64,000 nt of DNA from JABMMZ01 sp964438995 (GCA_964438995.1 CAYTMQ010000013.1:1-64000), one strand, 5' to 3'; numbered from the stretch's first letter, positions 17,989 to 27,519 are shown. The notes: a model not told the origin generated them from the letters alone. Made by a program: numbers and translations.

Positions 17989-18746
17989 TGACTGAAAAAG
18001 AAGTATTATTTGACTACGTATTACATCTAGCTGATAACAGCATGATTCTTGGCCAAAGAAACGCTGCATGGTGTGGACATGGACCAGTACTAGAACAAGA
18101 CATCGCCTTAACCAATATATCACTAGATTTGATTGGTGAAGCAAGAAGCTTGTATCAATATGCCTCTGAAATCTCTGGAAATGGCGCTACCGAAGACAGT
18201 GTAGCCTTTTTGAGAGATGAGCTGAAATACAGAAACTGCTTATTGGTTGAACAACCAAATCACGATTGGGCTTACACCATCATGAGACAGTTTTTTTACG
18301 ACACTTTCCATTACCATTTGCACAAACAACTGACCGAAAGTTCGGACCCTAGACTAAAAGAAATAGCCATTAAAACCATTAAAGAAAGTACTTACCATTT
18401 AAAGTGGAGTAGCGAATGGGTGATAAGATTGGGCGATGGCACAGATATTAGCAGAGCCAAAATGCAGGATGCACTTGACTATATGTGGGAATACACAGGT
18501 GAAATGTTTATCCCTTCTGCTACAGAAGAGCAAGCTTTAAAACTTGGTTTTGGAGCGGATGTCACCAAAATAAAAACTTTTTGGTTAGAGAAAGTTGAAG
18601 AGATACTTAAAGAAGCGACGCTTGAAATACCCTCTAATAATTTCGCCCAAAAAGGAGGCAAAAGCGGTTATCACAGCGAATATTTAGGCTATATTCTAAC
18701 AGAAATGCAGTACTTACAAAGAGCATTTCCTGGTGCTGAGTGGTAA
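17988..18746 (+). CDS. paaC: 1,2-phenylacetyl-CoA epoxidase structural subunit PaaC
   Basis: 252 residues, ferritin-like but the non-catalytic partner of PaaA. Family sequences visible include LADNSMILGQRNAAWCGHGP and ESTYHLKWSSEWVIRLGDGT. paaD (assembly) and paaE (reductase) do not follow; the next gene is yebC after 164 bases. The set is therefore incomplete here, and the reductase must be elsewhere if the enzyme works. Confidence 0.94.
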   Translation: MTEKEVLFDYVLHLADNSMILGQRNAAWCGHGPVLEQDIALTNISLDLIGEARSLYQYASEISGNGATEDSVAFLRDELKYRNCLLVEQPNHDWAYTIMRQFFYDTFHYHLHKQLTESSDPRLKEIAIKTIKESTYHLKWSSEWVIRLGDGTDISRAKMQDALDYMWEYTGEMFIPSATEEQALKLGFGADVTKIKTFWLEKVEEILKEATLEIPSNNFAQKGGKSGYHSEYLGYILTEMQYLQRAFPGAEW

Positions 18747-18883
18747 TTAAAACACCTCTATTCTCATTATTTTCGACACATTAAAAGTGCATCTTTACAC
18801 AGTATATGACTGCCTTTTTGAGATACATGACTAAGGACATGTACAATTCTATTAATTAAATTTAAAACTTAACAATAAATTTC

Positions 18884-18891
18884 TAAATTTG
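18884..18891 (+). promoter_or_regulatory. Putative promoter -7 element of yebC
   Basis: TAAATTTG matches TAnnTTTG, 19 bases before the yebC start. No good -33 TTG was found. Confidence 0.4.
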
Positions 18892-18910
18892 CATCGACTT
18901 TTACGACCGT

Positions 18911-19618
18911 ATGGGAAGGATATTTGAAAAAAGAAAACATAAGATGTTCGCGCGTTTTGACAAGATGTCAAAAACGTTTACAAAATATGGGAAAGAAATA
19001 GCTATTGCTGTAAAAGCCGGTGGCTCAGATCCAGAATCAAATGCTAAATTAAGGGTGGTTATCGCCAATGCCAAGAGTCAGAACATGCCCAAGGCAAATA
19101 TCGAGGCAGCCATCAAACGTGCAGCAGGTAAAGACACTAGCAACTACGAAGAAATTGCGTACGAAGCAATGTGTATGAAAGGCGTTGGCTTAGTGATTGA
19201 AACCGCAACAGACAATCCTACTAGAACTGTTGCAAACATTAGAATGCACCTTAACAGAGGTGGTGGAGAATTATCAAAATCTGGCAGTTTGGATTTTGCT
19301 TTTGAAAGAAAAAGCGTGTTTGTAATAGCCACTGAAGGCGTTGATGTTGATGAATTAGAACTTGAATTGATAGATGCCGGACTAGAAGAGATAGAAGTAG
19401 AAGAAGGTGAAATGGTTATTACAGCTTCATTCGAAAACTTTGGCAGCATGCAAAAAGCATTAGAAGCAAAAGGCATTAACATAGTTAGTGCAGAATTGCA
19501 AAGAATTCCAACCAATTTGGTTCAATTAACAGAAGAAGAAAAAGCTCAAGTAGAAAGTTTAATCGAACGTTTAGAAGACGACGACGACGTGCAGAACGTA
19601 TACTCAAACATGGCTTAA
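18911..19618 (+). CDS. YebC/PmpR-family protein
   Basis: 235 residues, full family length. It has the variant N-terminus MGRIFEKRKHKMFARFDKMS rather than MAGHSKW, followed by the conserved SNAKLRVVIANAKSQNMPKA and the glycine-rich stretch RGGGELSKSGSLDFAFERK. Family members are described as DNA-binding regulators and, more recently, as factors easing ribosome stalling. No regulatory partner is obvious here. Confidence 0.92.
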   Translation: MGRIFEKRKHKMFARFDKMSKTFTKYGKEIAIAVKAGGSDPESNAKLRVVIANAKSQNMPKANIEAAIKRAAGKDTSNYEEIAYEAMCMKGVGLVIETATDNPTRTVANIRMHLNRGGGELSKSGSLDFAFERKSVFVIATEGVDVDELELELIDAGLEEIEVEEGEMVITASFENFGSMQKALEAKGINIVSAELQRIPTNLVQLTEEEKAQVESLIERLEDDDDVQNVYSNMA

Positions 19619-19661
19619 TAAAACTAATAATACAACAATTAAAAACGCAACCGCAACCATT

Positions 19662-20549
19662 ATGAACAGAACCAACAATAACAACATTCTAGTTCCTACA
19701 GACTTCTCTGAAGTAGCAAACAATGCATTAGGACATGCACTTAAAATTGCCGAAGTTTACAAAAACGAAATCACTTTAATCAACATCCAAGATGAAGGTG
19801 GATTATTCGGTTTATTTGGCAACAGCGACAAATTAGATTTGGTAAAAGAAGCTGTTAACACCAGAATGGACAAATTGATTGAAGAATCAAAAGCCAAATT
19901 CCCTAACGTTAAAATCAACAAACGTATTGAATTAGGTAAAATCTATAAAGTAATCACTGAAATTGCTGAAAAAGAAAATTTCGATAGCATCGTAATGGGT
20001 ACCAATGGTGCAAGTGGATTGCAACAAATCGTTGGTAGTAATGCCAGCAGAGTAATCAATTACGCCAATGTTCCAGTAGTTGTTGTTAAAGAACAATCTA
20101 TCAGCAACAATGGTTATCAAAAAATTGTATTGCCAATTGATTTATCAAGAGAAAGCAGACAGAAAGTAACTTGGGCTGTGCATTTGGCTAAAAAATTCAA
20201 TAGCACCATCCATGTGATTTACGAAAACTCTACTGACAATGAGTTTAGAAATAGAATTTTTGCTGCAGTTAATCAAACGCAAGATATCCTTGAAAAAAAT
20301 GGAGCAAACTACGTTGTAAGAGGATTAGACGAAGATAAATATCCAGATAGTTTTGCTGAGGACACATTGGCTTATGCTAGTGAAATTGATGCCGACTTAA
20401 TCATGATTATGAGTCAACAAGAAAAAGGATTCTCAGAATTCCTATTAGGTAGCTATGCTCAGCAAATTGTCAACCACAGTGGTAAAGTGCCTGTAATGTG
20501 CATCAATAGCAACGATACTGGTGTTATCATTGATGGTATGTTCAGCTAA
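19662..20549 (+). CDS. Universal stress protein, tandem UspA domains
   Basis: 295 residues. The first UspA domain (NNILVPTDFSEVANNALGHAL) ends with the phosphate-loop-like MGTNGASGLQQIVGSNASRVI; the second starts near residue 150 (KIVLPIDLSRESRQKVTWAV) and ends SEFLLGSYAQQIVNHSGKVPV. The G-2x-G-9x-S pattern in the first half suggests ATP binding. It shares a strand with yebC (43-base gap) and the downstream kinase (42-base gap). It is distinct from the stress protein at 15698. Confidence 0.9.
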   Translation: MNRTNNNNILVPTDFSEVANNALGHALKIAEVYKNEITLINIQDEGGLFGLFGNSDKLDLVKEAVNTRMDKLIEESKAKFPNVKINKRIELGKIYKVITEIAEKENFDSIVMGTNGASGLQQIVGSNASRVINYANVPVVVVKEQSISNNGYQKIVLPIDLSRESRQKVTWAVHLAKKFNSTIHVIYENSTDNEFRNRIFAAVNQTQDILEKNGANYVVRGLDEDKYPDSFAEDTLAYASEIDADLIMIMSQQEKGFSEFLLGSYAQQIVNHSGKVPVMCINSNDTGVIIDGMFS

Positions 20550-20591
20550 GCACCACACACATCAACTAAAAAAAATAAAAAGCTAAGAAAC

Positions 20592-21446
20592 ATGATATTA
20601 GTTGCAGACAGCGGCAGCACTAAATGCGACTGGATGTTTTCAGGTATTACGCCTGTTCCCAGACACTACGAAAGCGTTGGTTTGAATCCCTTTTTCATGA
20701 AAAAGGATCAAATCGTCAAAGAAGTGAAGAAAACATTCAGAGACATCACAGTTGAAAAATTCACCAAACTGTATTTTTATGGTTCGGGGTGTAGCACAGA
20801 TGCCAACAAAGAGCACATTAAAAGCGCCCTTTCTCAAGTATTTGTTAACGCAGAGATTTTCGTTTCACACGATATGGATGGTTCTGCAATTGCTACATGT
20901 GGCAATAAAGAAGGTATAGCCTGTATTCTGGGCACTGGAAGCAATGCTTGTTATTGGAGCGGTAAAGCCATTTTGCAACAAATTCCCAAATTTGGATTAG
21001 GGTTTATTTTAGGTGATGAAGGTAGTGGTATGCACATGGGAAAACTGCTTTTAAAAGCCTATTTCTATAATGAGATGCCCATCAATATCAGATTGTATTT
21101 TGACAATACTTTTCCTGATAAAGAAGACATCATCAACAGCATTTACAACAAACCGAATCCGAATGCATATTTAGCTTCTTATGCGAAGTTTCTTGCCGAA
21201 AATGTCAATTTCAAATACATTGAATCTATTGTTTTGACAGCTTTCAGAGAATTCTTCACTACACACATTGTGAAATACGGGAAACACAAAACTGTTCCAG
21301 TGCATTTTGTAGGATCAATTGCATCTGTATTTCAACCACAGTTGCAACAAGTTGCTAAAGAATTTAAAGTGAATCTTGGAAACATCATCAAACAACCAAT
21401 TAACAATTTGTTTGAGTTCCATCAAAAGCAAGCTTTATCCCACTAA
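20592..21446 (+). CDS. BadF/BadG-type ATPase, probable N-acetylglucosamine kinase
   Basis: 284 residues with the ASKHA fold: phosphate 1 motif ADSGSTKCDWMF at the start, phosphate 2 motif ACILGTGSNACYW near 118, and GLGFILGDEGSGMHMGK near 140. Family members of this size in Bacteroidota phosphorylate amino sugars from peptidoglycan recycling. The precise substrate cannot be read. The 3' end overlaps the convergent ZIP transporter gene by 12 bases. Confidence 0.85.
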   Translation: MILVADSGSTKCDWMFSGITPVPRHYESVGLNPFFMKKDQIVKEVKKTFRDITVEKFTKLYFYGSGCSTDANKEHIKSALSQVFVNAEIFVSHDMDGSAIATCGNKEGIACILGTGSNACYWSGKAILQQIPKFGLGFILGDEGSGMHMGKLLLKAYFYNEMPINIRLYFDNTFPDKEDIINSIYNKPNPNAYLASYAKFLAENVNFKYIESIVLTAFREFFTTHIVKYGKHKTVPVHFVGSIASVFQPQLQQVAKEFKVNLGNIIKQPINNLFEFHQKQALSH

Positions 21447-22157
21447 GCAAGCCAAATAAGATACTATTAGGCCTGACAAGATGATGAACCACTTGCTCAG
21501 GCCTTCTTTTTTTCTCAAAGAATTTTCGAATACAATAGTGGTGCTGATGTGTAAAAATGTTCCAGCAATAATAGCAGTTACTATTTGAGAGACAGCCTCA
21601 GAAATCAGGCTTTCTGAATGAACATACACCCCGATAAAATAACCTATAGGTGTTGCTAAAGCATACAACATCAGCAATAAAAATGCATGGGCTTTCCCTT
21701 TGTATTTCGAGTGCATTAACACCGACAATGAAAACGCTGCTGGAATTTCGTGAATGGCTATCCCTCCCACCATACCTGACAATACACCAGGTTTTAAGTA
21801 GTTATTTAGTCCAGCTGAATAGCCTTCAAACAAAGCATGCAACATCAATCCACCAAATAAGACAAAAACACTTTTGGGGATATCATGACTGTGGATGTGG
21901 CCGTGACCTAATCCACCAGTAAATCGCTCAAGGAAAATTTGAAATAAAAAACCTAGTACTATCCATACTCCTGCAGTTCTTATGTTATCAAACAATTCAG
22001 GCATCAATCCAAACAGTGAAATGCCAAGTAAGAAAGAGCCACTAAACAGCACAGTATTGCCGATAAATTTATGAGAACCAGCACTAAAAGTCCTTTGCAA
22101 AACAATGCCCAACAACGGACCAGCGAACAATATCAACAAAGGTAAAATCATTTCCAT
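21435..22157 (-). CDS. ZIP-family divalent metal transporter
   Basis: About 239 residues with eight predicted membrane helices and a His-rich loop (GLGHGHIHSHD, near 97). Helix 4 carries HALFEGYSAGL and helix 5 HEIPAAFSLSVLMHSK, the ZIP metal-binding signature. Probably imports zinc or another divalent cation. A second ATG at 22151 would overlap the upstream PAP2 stop as ATGA and is an equally good start. Convergent with the sugar kinase. Confidence 0.9.
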   Translation of the reverse strand: MEMILPLLILFAGPLLGIVLQRTFSAGSHKFIGNTVLFSGSFLLGISLFGLMPELFDNIRTAGVWIVLGFLFQIFLERFTGGLGHGHIHSHDIPKSVFVLFGGLMLHALFEGYSAGLNNYLKPGVLSGMVGGIAIHEIPAAFSLSVLMHSKYKGKAHAFLLLMLYALATPIGYFIGVYVHSESLISEAVSQIVTAIIAGTFLHISTTIVFENSLRKKEGLSKWFIILSGLIVSYLACLVG

Positions 22158-22705
22158 CCTTTTCTTACAACCATTTTAATATACCACTTATAATACACGT
22201 AACCTATCATTCCTCCTATTGCGCCACCAACAATAACATCTGTTGGATAATGCACCCCCAAATAAACCCTTGAGTATGCAATTAATGCGGCCCAAAGCAA
22301 CCACAAATAACGCCATTTGAATTTTGAAGATGTCAATAGAATCAAAAATATTGCTATACCAAAATGATTGGCGGCATGAGAGGAAGCCATGCTACCAGTA
22401 TCACTGCAATGCACTCCTTCAATCAAACGCGGGGTTAATTCAATTTCATGACATGGTCTAACCCTATTGAAAGTAGGTTTCATTAAGCCACTCGTAAATT
22501 GGTCGCATGTAATAGCCACCAAAATCAGACATAGAATTGTAAACCAAGAATGTTTCTTATGCAGGTAAACAATGACACCTAAAATGATGACATACAAAGG
22601 AATCCAAAAGTATTTGTCAGACGCATTCAACATAATGGTATCCAACCAAGGTGAAACCAATTTCTGATTGATGACATGGTAAAAATATGTATCGAATGAA
22701 TTCAT
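22148..22705 (-). CDS. PAP2-family membrane phosphatase
   Basis: 185 residues with about five membrane helices. The three phosphatase motifs are present: KPTFNRVRPC (KX6RP), SMASSHAAN (PSGH-like) and SRVYLGVHYPTDV (SRX5HX3D). Such enzymes dephosphorylate undecaprenyl pyrophosphate or phosphatidate in the membrane. The start codon overlaps the end of the upstream methyltransferase gene by one base. Confidence 0.9.
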   Translation of the reverse strand: MNSFDTYFYHVINQKLVSPWLDTIMLNASDKYFWIPLYVIILGVIVYLHKKHSWFTILCLILVAITCDQFTSGLMKPTFNRVRPCHEIELTPRLIEGVHCSDTGSMASSHAANHFGIAIFLILLTSSKFKWRYLWLLWAALIAYSRVYLGVHYPTDVIVGGAIGGMIGYVYYKWYIKMVVRKGWK

Positions 22706-23430
22706 TAAATGGCTTTAGATACTAAAATTAATCGGTCGGAAGTTTCTGCATCAAAATTGGACAATTTGTAATTGCCGTAAACATGAATGATTTCAAATCC
22801 AGCTTGAGCATATAATTTTTCAAAATCGGATAAGAAAAACAGATTGACTTTTTCACAAAACTGATAATCCACACCTTGGTCAGCGAATTTTATAGACTTG
22901 AAAATGCAGGTATTTTCAATGTGTTTTTTTATTTCGAACTCAATTCCTTCAATGGTTTTAACCTCATAAGGCACCATTTTAGCAACCACTTTATGGGCAT
23001 TGAAATAATCTTGAACAAAAATGCCATTGGGTTTCAAATCTTGATGCACAGAACGCAAAGTTTCTAAATTGTCGTTTTCTGAATCGAAATAGCCAAAGCT
23101 GGTAAACAAATTTAAGACATAGTCAAAATATTGTTGTTTGTATGGCAATCGCATATCGTGGACGTCGAAACTCAAAAGAGGATTAGAGAACTTTTGAGCC
23201 GCTTTAATAGATTCTTCACTTAAGTCGACCCCAGTAACATTGTAACCTAGATTGGCAATTTGAAGCGAGTGCCTGCCTTTACCACATGCCAAATCAAGAA
23301 ATTTACTAGTCTCATCAGGTTGAAGTACATCCATGAGGTGGTTAATGAATGCTTCAGCCTCATTTTCATCCCTTTTGCCATACAGCAAGTGGTAATAACG
23401 ACTATTGAACCATTCTTTAAACCAGGGCAT
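22705..23430 (-). CDS. Class I SAM-dependent methyltransferase
   Basis: 241 residues from the ATG at 23430 (MPWFKEWFNSRYYHLLYG); the longer TTG start would sit inside the divergent promoters. Motif I is FLDLACGKGRHSLQIA, followed by the acidic LSEESIKAAQ loop and a YVLNLFTSFGYF motif. Substrate unknown. First gene of a methyltransferase-PAP2-ZIP operon. Confidence 0.87.
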   Translation of the reverse strand: MPWFKEWFNSRYYHLLYGKRDENEAEAFINHLMDVLQPDETSKFLDLACGKGRHSLQIANLGYNVTGVDLSEESIKAAQKFSNPLLSFDVHDMRLPYKQQYFDYVLNLFTSFGYFDSENDNLETLRSVHQDLKPNGIFVQDYFNAHKVVAKMVPYEVKTIEGIEFEIKKHIENTCIFKSIKFADQGVDYQFCEKVNLFFLSDFEKLYAQAGFEIIHVYGNYKLSNFDAETSDRLILVSKAI

Positions 23431-23439
23431 TTTTAAGAC

Positions 23440-23470
23440 TTGCAAAAGTAAGTCAAATTTCGTATATTTG
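23440..23470. promoter_or_regulatory. Overlapping divergent promoters
   Basis: Rightward: TTG at 23440-23442 and TATATTTG at 23463-23470 with a 20-base spacer, 13 bases before the lipoprotein ATG. Leftward: TACTTTTG (minus strand 23450-23443), 12 bases before the methyltransferase ATG. The two -7/-33 regions overlap, so the polymerases should exclude each other. Confidence 0.65.
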
Positions 23471-23483
23471 TTTTTTATTATTT

Positions 23484-23948
23484 ATGAAAAAGCATTACTT
23501 AATTCTGTTTGCAGCCGCTATCTCGTTTGCTGTGTTTTCTTGTAAAGACAAAGAAGAAGATCCTCCAAAAAACAATACTACCAACACCAAAACTGCATCT
23601 GAATATTTAATGCAAAAACGCTGGAAAATCTCCAATGTTATGAGTGGGTCGACTGACTTCTGGTTGCTTGCTGAAGCGTGTAACAAAGACAATCAATACC
23701 AATTTGGTGCATCAGATTCTTGTACCATTTATGATATGGCGACCAAATGCAGTGTTTCAGATCCTGACTCTACAAAGAGTTTCTACAAATTGATCAACAA
23801 CAATACTCAAATGATTTTGAATGCTAAATTATCTAATAGCATTACCATCAATGATACAACTGATGTTGTGACTTTGGATGACAACACTCTTAAAATCAAT
23901 GCAGAGTATAGTGGTTTGCCTGCAACAATCACCTTTAAGCACCCATAA
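23484..23948 (+). CDS. Hypothetical lipoprotein, paralogue 1
   Basis: 154 residues. A lipoprotein signal (LILFAAAISFAVFSC) puts the lipidated Cys at 20, followed by an acidic and Asn/Thr-rich linker. The mature domain has a KRWKIS start and paired cysteines in LLAEACNKDNQYQF and CTIYDMATKC, a pattern reminiscent of lipocalin-like lipoproteins. The next gene begins one base after its stop and encodes a paralogue. Function unknown. Confidence 0.75.
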   Translation: MKKHYLILFAAAISFAVFSCKDKEEDPPKNNTTNTKTASEYLMQKRWKISNVMSGSTDFWLLAEACNKDNQYQFGASDSCTIYDMATKCSVSDPDSTKSFYKLINNNTQMILNAKLSNSITINDTTDVVTLDDNTLKINAEYSGLPATITFKHP

Positions 23949-23949
23949 T

Positions 23950-24393
23950 ATGAGAAAAGTTCTTGTTGTGACTTTGTTGTTGACGCTTGTTTTAGGTTGT
24001 AAGAAAACCATAGAACAACCTGCAGAAGAGAAAAAAGTGACCGAAGACATAGAAATGAAGCGCATTACGGCGTTTCCTTGGGTTATTTACAAAGTAACAT
24101 TAGGAGGTACTAATATTTGGGATTTAGGTTTGATAGAATCATGCACCAAAGATGATTCTTATAAATTCTACAAAGACAGTACAATGACCCAATATGAAAA
24201 TGCTGAAGTGTGTTCAGGCGGGCAAGATTCTACCAAAAACACCTGGTATTTTTACGACAACAAAGCAAAACTTATAGGAACCTTATTGGGCATCACAGAT
24301 ACCGCAACGGTATTAAGTTTACAAGAGACAGAAATGAGTCTTTTAGTCAACTACAATGGCAATCCAGTAAACGTTTATTTCAAAAAGAAGTAA
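23950..24393 (+). CDS. Hypothetical lipoprotein, paralogue 2
   Basis: 147 residues from the ATG at 23950, one base after the previous stop; the open frame extends upstream but only this start gives a signal peptide (VTLLLTLVLGC). It shares with its neighbour the order WxI-LxLxESCTKDDSYKFY, a Cys-containing segment and QDSTKNTWYFYDNKA, so the pair arose by tandem duplication. Likely attached to a membrane facing the periplasm. Function unknown. Confidence 0.7.
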   Translation: MRKVLVVTLLLTLVLGCKKTIEQPAEEKKVTEDIEMKRITAFPWVIYKVTLGGTNIWDLGLIESCTKDDSYKFYKDSTMTQYENAEVCSGGQDSTKNTWYFYDNKAKLIGTLLGITDTATVLSLQETEMSLLVNYNGNPVNVYFKKK

Positions 24394-24394
24394 T

Positions 24395-25006
24395 TTGAAT
24401 ACTGCACATCCTTGGCACGGTGTTTCCTTTGGAAAAGACTTTCCGAATTGTGTCACAGCCTATATAGAAATTACACCATTCGATACCGTCAAATACGAGT
24501 TGGACAAATCTAGTGGTTTGTTAAAAATCGACAGACCTCAAAAATACAGCAATCTCTGCCCTGTTCTCTATGGATTTGTTCCACAAACATATTGCGGTGA
24601 AAAGGTTGGCGAATACAGTGCTCAAAAGACCAATCAATCTGGTATAATTGGAGATGGCGACCCACTTGACATTTGCGTTATCAGCGAGAAAGCCATTTCA
24701 AATAACAACATCTTGATGGATTGTATACCAATCGGAGGTTTGCGCATGATTGATAAGCATGAAGCGGACGACAAAATCATCGCAGTTCTAAAAGGCGACC
24801 TGATTTTTGGCCATATCACATCAATAAAAGATTTGCAAAAAAGCATTCTAGAACGCATCTTACACTACTTCAAAACGTATAAACTAGACCCAAACAATTC
24901 TAACAATGCTGTTGAAATAGCTGCTATTTACGATGTTGAGGAAGCACATGAAGTTTTAATCAAATCTACTGAAGATTATAAAACACTAAAATCAAAACCA
25001 CTATGA
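24395..25006 (+). CDS. ppa: Inorganic pyrophosphatase, family I
   Basis: 203 residues starting at TTG 24395, the only reasonable start, since no ATG precedes the conserved HPWHGVSFG. The family signature GDGDPLDICVI supplies the metal-binding aspartates; RPQKYSNLCPVLYGFVPQTY is also conserved. Hydrolyses PPi to phosphate to drive biosynthesis. It begins one base after the lipoprotein stop and overlaps the GH16 gene start as ATGA. Confidence 0.9.
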   Translation: MNTAHPWHGVSFGKDFPNCVTAYIEITPFDTVKYELDKSSGLLKIDRPQKYSNLCPVLYGFVPQTYCGEKVGEYSAQKTNQSGIIGDGDPLDICVISEKAISNNNILMDCIPIGGLRMIDKHEADDKIIAVLKGDLIFGHITSIKDLQKSILERILHYFKTYKLDPNNSNNAVEIAAIYDVEEAHEVLIKSTEDYKTLKSKPL

Positions 25007-25929
25007 ACGCTTTTTTGATTTCATTGTCGCTTTTTTTTCAAGTGCACGCACCTATTGCCTACAAAGACTCTTTTAGTTTCAATAAAAAACCTATAAAAAC
25101 CTATTTCTTCAAACAATCACTTAGTTTAAGGAATGCCACTTTGAAAACTAGGTATGCATTCACAAAAAGAATCAACAGCATTAGGCAATTGGGCTCTGAG
25201 TGGGAGTTGACTTTTGAAGACAATTTTGATAGTTTAGATACTAAGAAATGGCGTTTGGGTCAGCCTTGGGGCGAATTCCATCCCGATAATCCGCATCAAT
25301 ATTATGCTAAAGATTTGATTACAACAGACAGTGGGTTTTTGCACTTATACGGCGCCTACCATCCCAAACAATTTGCTTCTGGAGATTCAACAATTAACAT
25401 TCCTCTTGGTGTAGGACTGATCAATTCAGATATTTCATTCAAGCAGAAATACGGGTATTTTGAAATCAGAAGTAAAAATCCACAAGGTGCTGCAACATGG
25501 CCAGCATTTTGGCTGACAGGAGCAACAAGATGGCCACCAGAAATAGACATCTTCGAAATGTATGGCAGAAAAAACGGTCGCTATGTTCACAATCAAATTG
25601 CTACCATACATTACGGGAAAACAAATACCCGTTCAAGAGGTTGGATGAGCAAAAAAATCAACCTTCCCAATAACACAGATACGTTGTTTCATACATACGC
25701 TTGCGAATGGAGTCCTTATTTTATCAAATTCTATACAGATGGAAAACCAACTGCATTCATTAGGGTCAATAAAACTTTAAGACAATGGATGGACGAAGAA
25801 ATGGTTGTCATCATCAACAATTCATTTGATGAAAAATACCTCAAATATTTTCCGGATATCACCAAAGTAAAAAATGACTTTGTGGTAGATTGGGTAAGGG
25901 TTTGGAGACGCAAACCTATTGTGAATTAA
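25003..25929 (+). CDS. Glycoside hydrolase family 16
   Basis: 308 residues with an N-terminal hydrophobic segment (FLISLSLFFQVHAPI) as export signal. The GH16 catalytic motif ExDxxE appears as EIDIFEMYG near 185, after a typical YGYFEIRSKNPQGAATWPAFWL strand. Such enzymes cleave beta-1,3 or beta-1,3-1,4 glucans, agar or related polysaccharides; substrate not predictable here. No SusCD pair is nearby. Confidence 0.88.
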   Translation: MNAFLISLSLFFQVHAPIAYKDSFSFNKKPIKTYFFKQSLSLRNATLKTRYAFTKRINSIRQLGSEWELTFEDNFDSLDTKKWRLGQPWGEFHPDNPHQYYAKDLITTDSGFLHLYGAYHPKQFASGDSTINIPLGVGLINSDISFKQKYGYFEIRSKNPQGAATWPAFWLTGATRWPPEIDIFEMYGRKNGRYVHNQIATIHYGKTNTRSRGWMSKKINLPNNTDTLFHTYACEWSPYFIKFYTDGKPTAFIRVNKTLRQWMDEEMVVIINNSFDEKYLKYFPDITKVKNDFVVDWVRVWRRKPIVN

Positions 25930-26022
25930 TCCCTAATTACAATTTCATTTGACATCAAACATGTCTACAGATGGTGCATATCAATTGAACCATTGAAAGT
26001 TGATATTGATTAAATTCGCCAC

Positions 26023-27429
26023 ATGACTCAATACAGCAAAATTGTTGCATCAGATATTGACTTTTTCAAGCAAATTGTTGGACAAGACAACGTTAGCTCG
26101 AACATAGAGGATTTGATCACCTATGGGAAAGACCATACAGAAGATTTCGTGTATCAACCAGAATTGGTGGTAATTCCAAAACATGTTGAGGAGATAGCGC
26201 AGATTGCCAAATACTGTAACGACCATCATATACCATTAACATGCAGAGGAGCTGGCACAGGATTAAGTGGTGGTTGTCTTCCAATAGCAGGAGGTTTGGT
26301 TCTAAGTCTGGAGAAACTTAACAAAATACTGAATATTGACACAGTAAATTATCAAGCAACTGTCGAGCCTGGAGTGATCAATGAAGCATTGCAAAATGCG
26401 GTTCAAGAATTGGGCTTATTTTATCCACCCGACCCAGCTAGCAAAGGCAGTTGCACCTTAGGGGGCAATGTCGCACACAGCAGCGGCGGTCCGCGTTGTG
26501 TTAAATACGGCACTACAAGAGACTATATTTTGAATTTGGAAGTGGTTTTGATGAATGGTGAAATCATTCAGACTGGCGCCAATGTACTTAAAAATTCTAC
26601 TGGATACAATCTAACACAATTGATGGTTGGAAGTGAAGGCACCTTAGGCATCATCACCAAAATAACGGTTAAACTATTGCCATATCCCCCATACAGAACA
26701 TTGTTATTGGCCACATTTGAAAGTGCCAAGAAAGCTTGTGCATGTGTTTCGGCAATTTTCAATGCTGGAGTGCAACCATCAGCCATAGAATTTATGGATA
26801 AAAAAGGCGTTGAGTTATCGATTACAAAACAAAACATCACATTTGAGCAAGCAACAGAAGAAGCTTATCTGCTCATTGAAATTGATGCCTTTGAAGACAA
26901 TCAATTGATGCCGCAATGTGAAAAAATCTATGATGTATTAGATCAACATGGTGTTTTAAATGTCTTATTAGCAGAAGACAACGAAACAAAAGAAAAATTT
27001 TGGAAGATTAGACGTTCAATTGGAGAAGTTGTCAAACAAGCATCTGTATATAAAGAAGAAGACACAGTTGTAACCAGAAGTTATTTACCAGACCTTTATG
27101 AAGGTGTTCAAGTACTGGCCAAAAAATATGGATTTGAAGCTGTGTGCTATGGACATGCAGGAGATGGCAATCTACACGTCAATATTTTGAAGAACGACAT
27201 GAGTGATGAGCAATGGAACAATGGATTAACAGAGGCAATCAGAGACATTTTTAAATTGTGCAAACAATATGGCGGCACTATAAGTGGAGAACACGGGATA
27301 GGATTGGTTCAAAAACCCTATTTAGATATTGTTATGAAAGAAGCGCAAATCGACTTGATGCGCGGTATAAAAAGGGCATTTGACCCAAACAATCTTTTGA
27401 ATCCAGGAAAAATTTTCCATCAGGATTAA
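26023..27429 (+). CDS. FAD-linked oxidase, glycolate/lactate dehydrogenase GlcD type
   Basis: 468 residues. The FAD_binding_4 (PCMH) domain (about 40-215) contains CRGAGTGLSGGCLPIAGG and DPASKGSCTLGGNVAHSSGG; the C-terminal FAD-oxidase domain ends with GGTISGEHGIGLVQKPYL and FDPNNLLNPGKIF. This family oxidises D-2-hydroxyacids such as glycolate or D-lactate. No GlcE or GlcF gene is adjacent. A degenerate -7 element (TAAATTCG) lies at 26011-26018. Confidence 0.87.
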   Translation: MTQYSKIVASDIDFFKQIVGQDNVSSNIEDLITYGKDHTEDFVYQPELVVIPKHVEEIAQIAKYCNDHHIPLTCRGAGTGLSGGCLPIAGGLVLSLEKLNKILNIDTVNYQATVEPGVINEALQNAVQELGLFYPPDPASKGSCTLGGNVAHSSGGPRCVKYGTTRDYILNLEVVLMNGEIIQTGANVLKNSTGYNLTQLMVGSEGTLGIITKITVKLLPYPPYRTLLLATFESAKKACACVSAIFNAGVQPSAIEFMDKKGVELSITKQNITFEQATEEAYLLIEIDAFEDNQLMPQCEKIYDVLDQHGVLNVLLAEDNETKEKFWKIRRSIGEVVKQASVYKEEDTVVTRSYLPDLYEGVQVLAKKYGFEAVCYGHAGDGNLHVNILKNDMSDEQWNNGLTEAIRDIFKLCKQYGGTISGEHGIGLVQKPYLDIVMKEAQIDLMRGIKRAFDPNNLLNPGKIFHQD

Positions 27430-27519
27430 TGTGTTTTGTGAATAAAACGTAAAATTATGTGAATATAACCAAGAGGGGTCTTTCTACTTTCGCAACAATT
27501 ATAACAGAATAACATTCGT

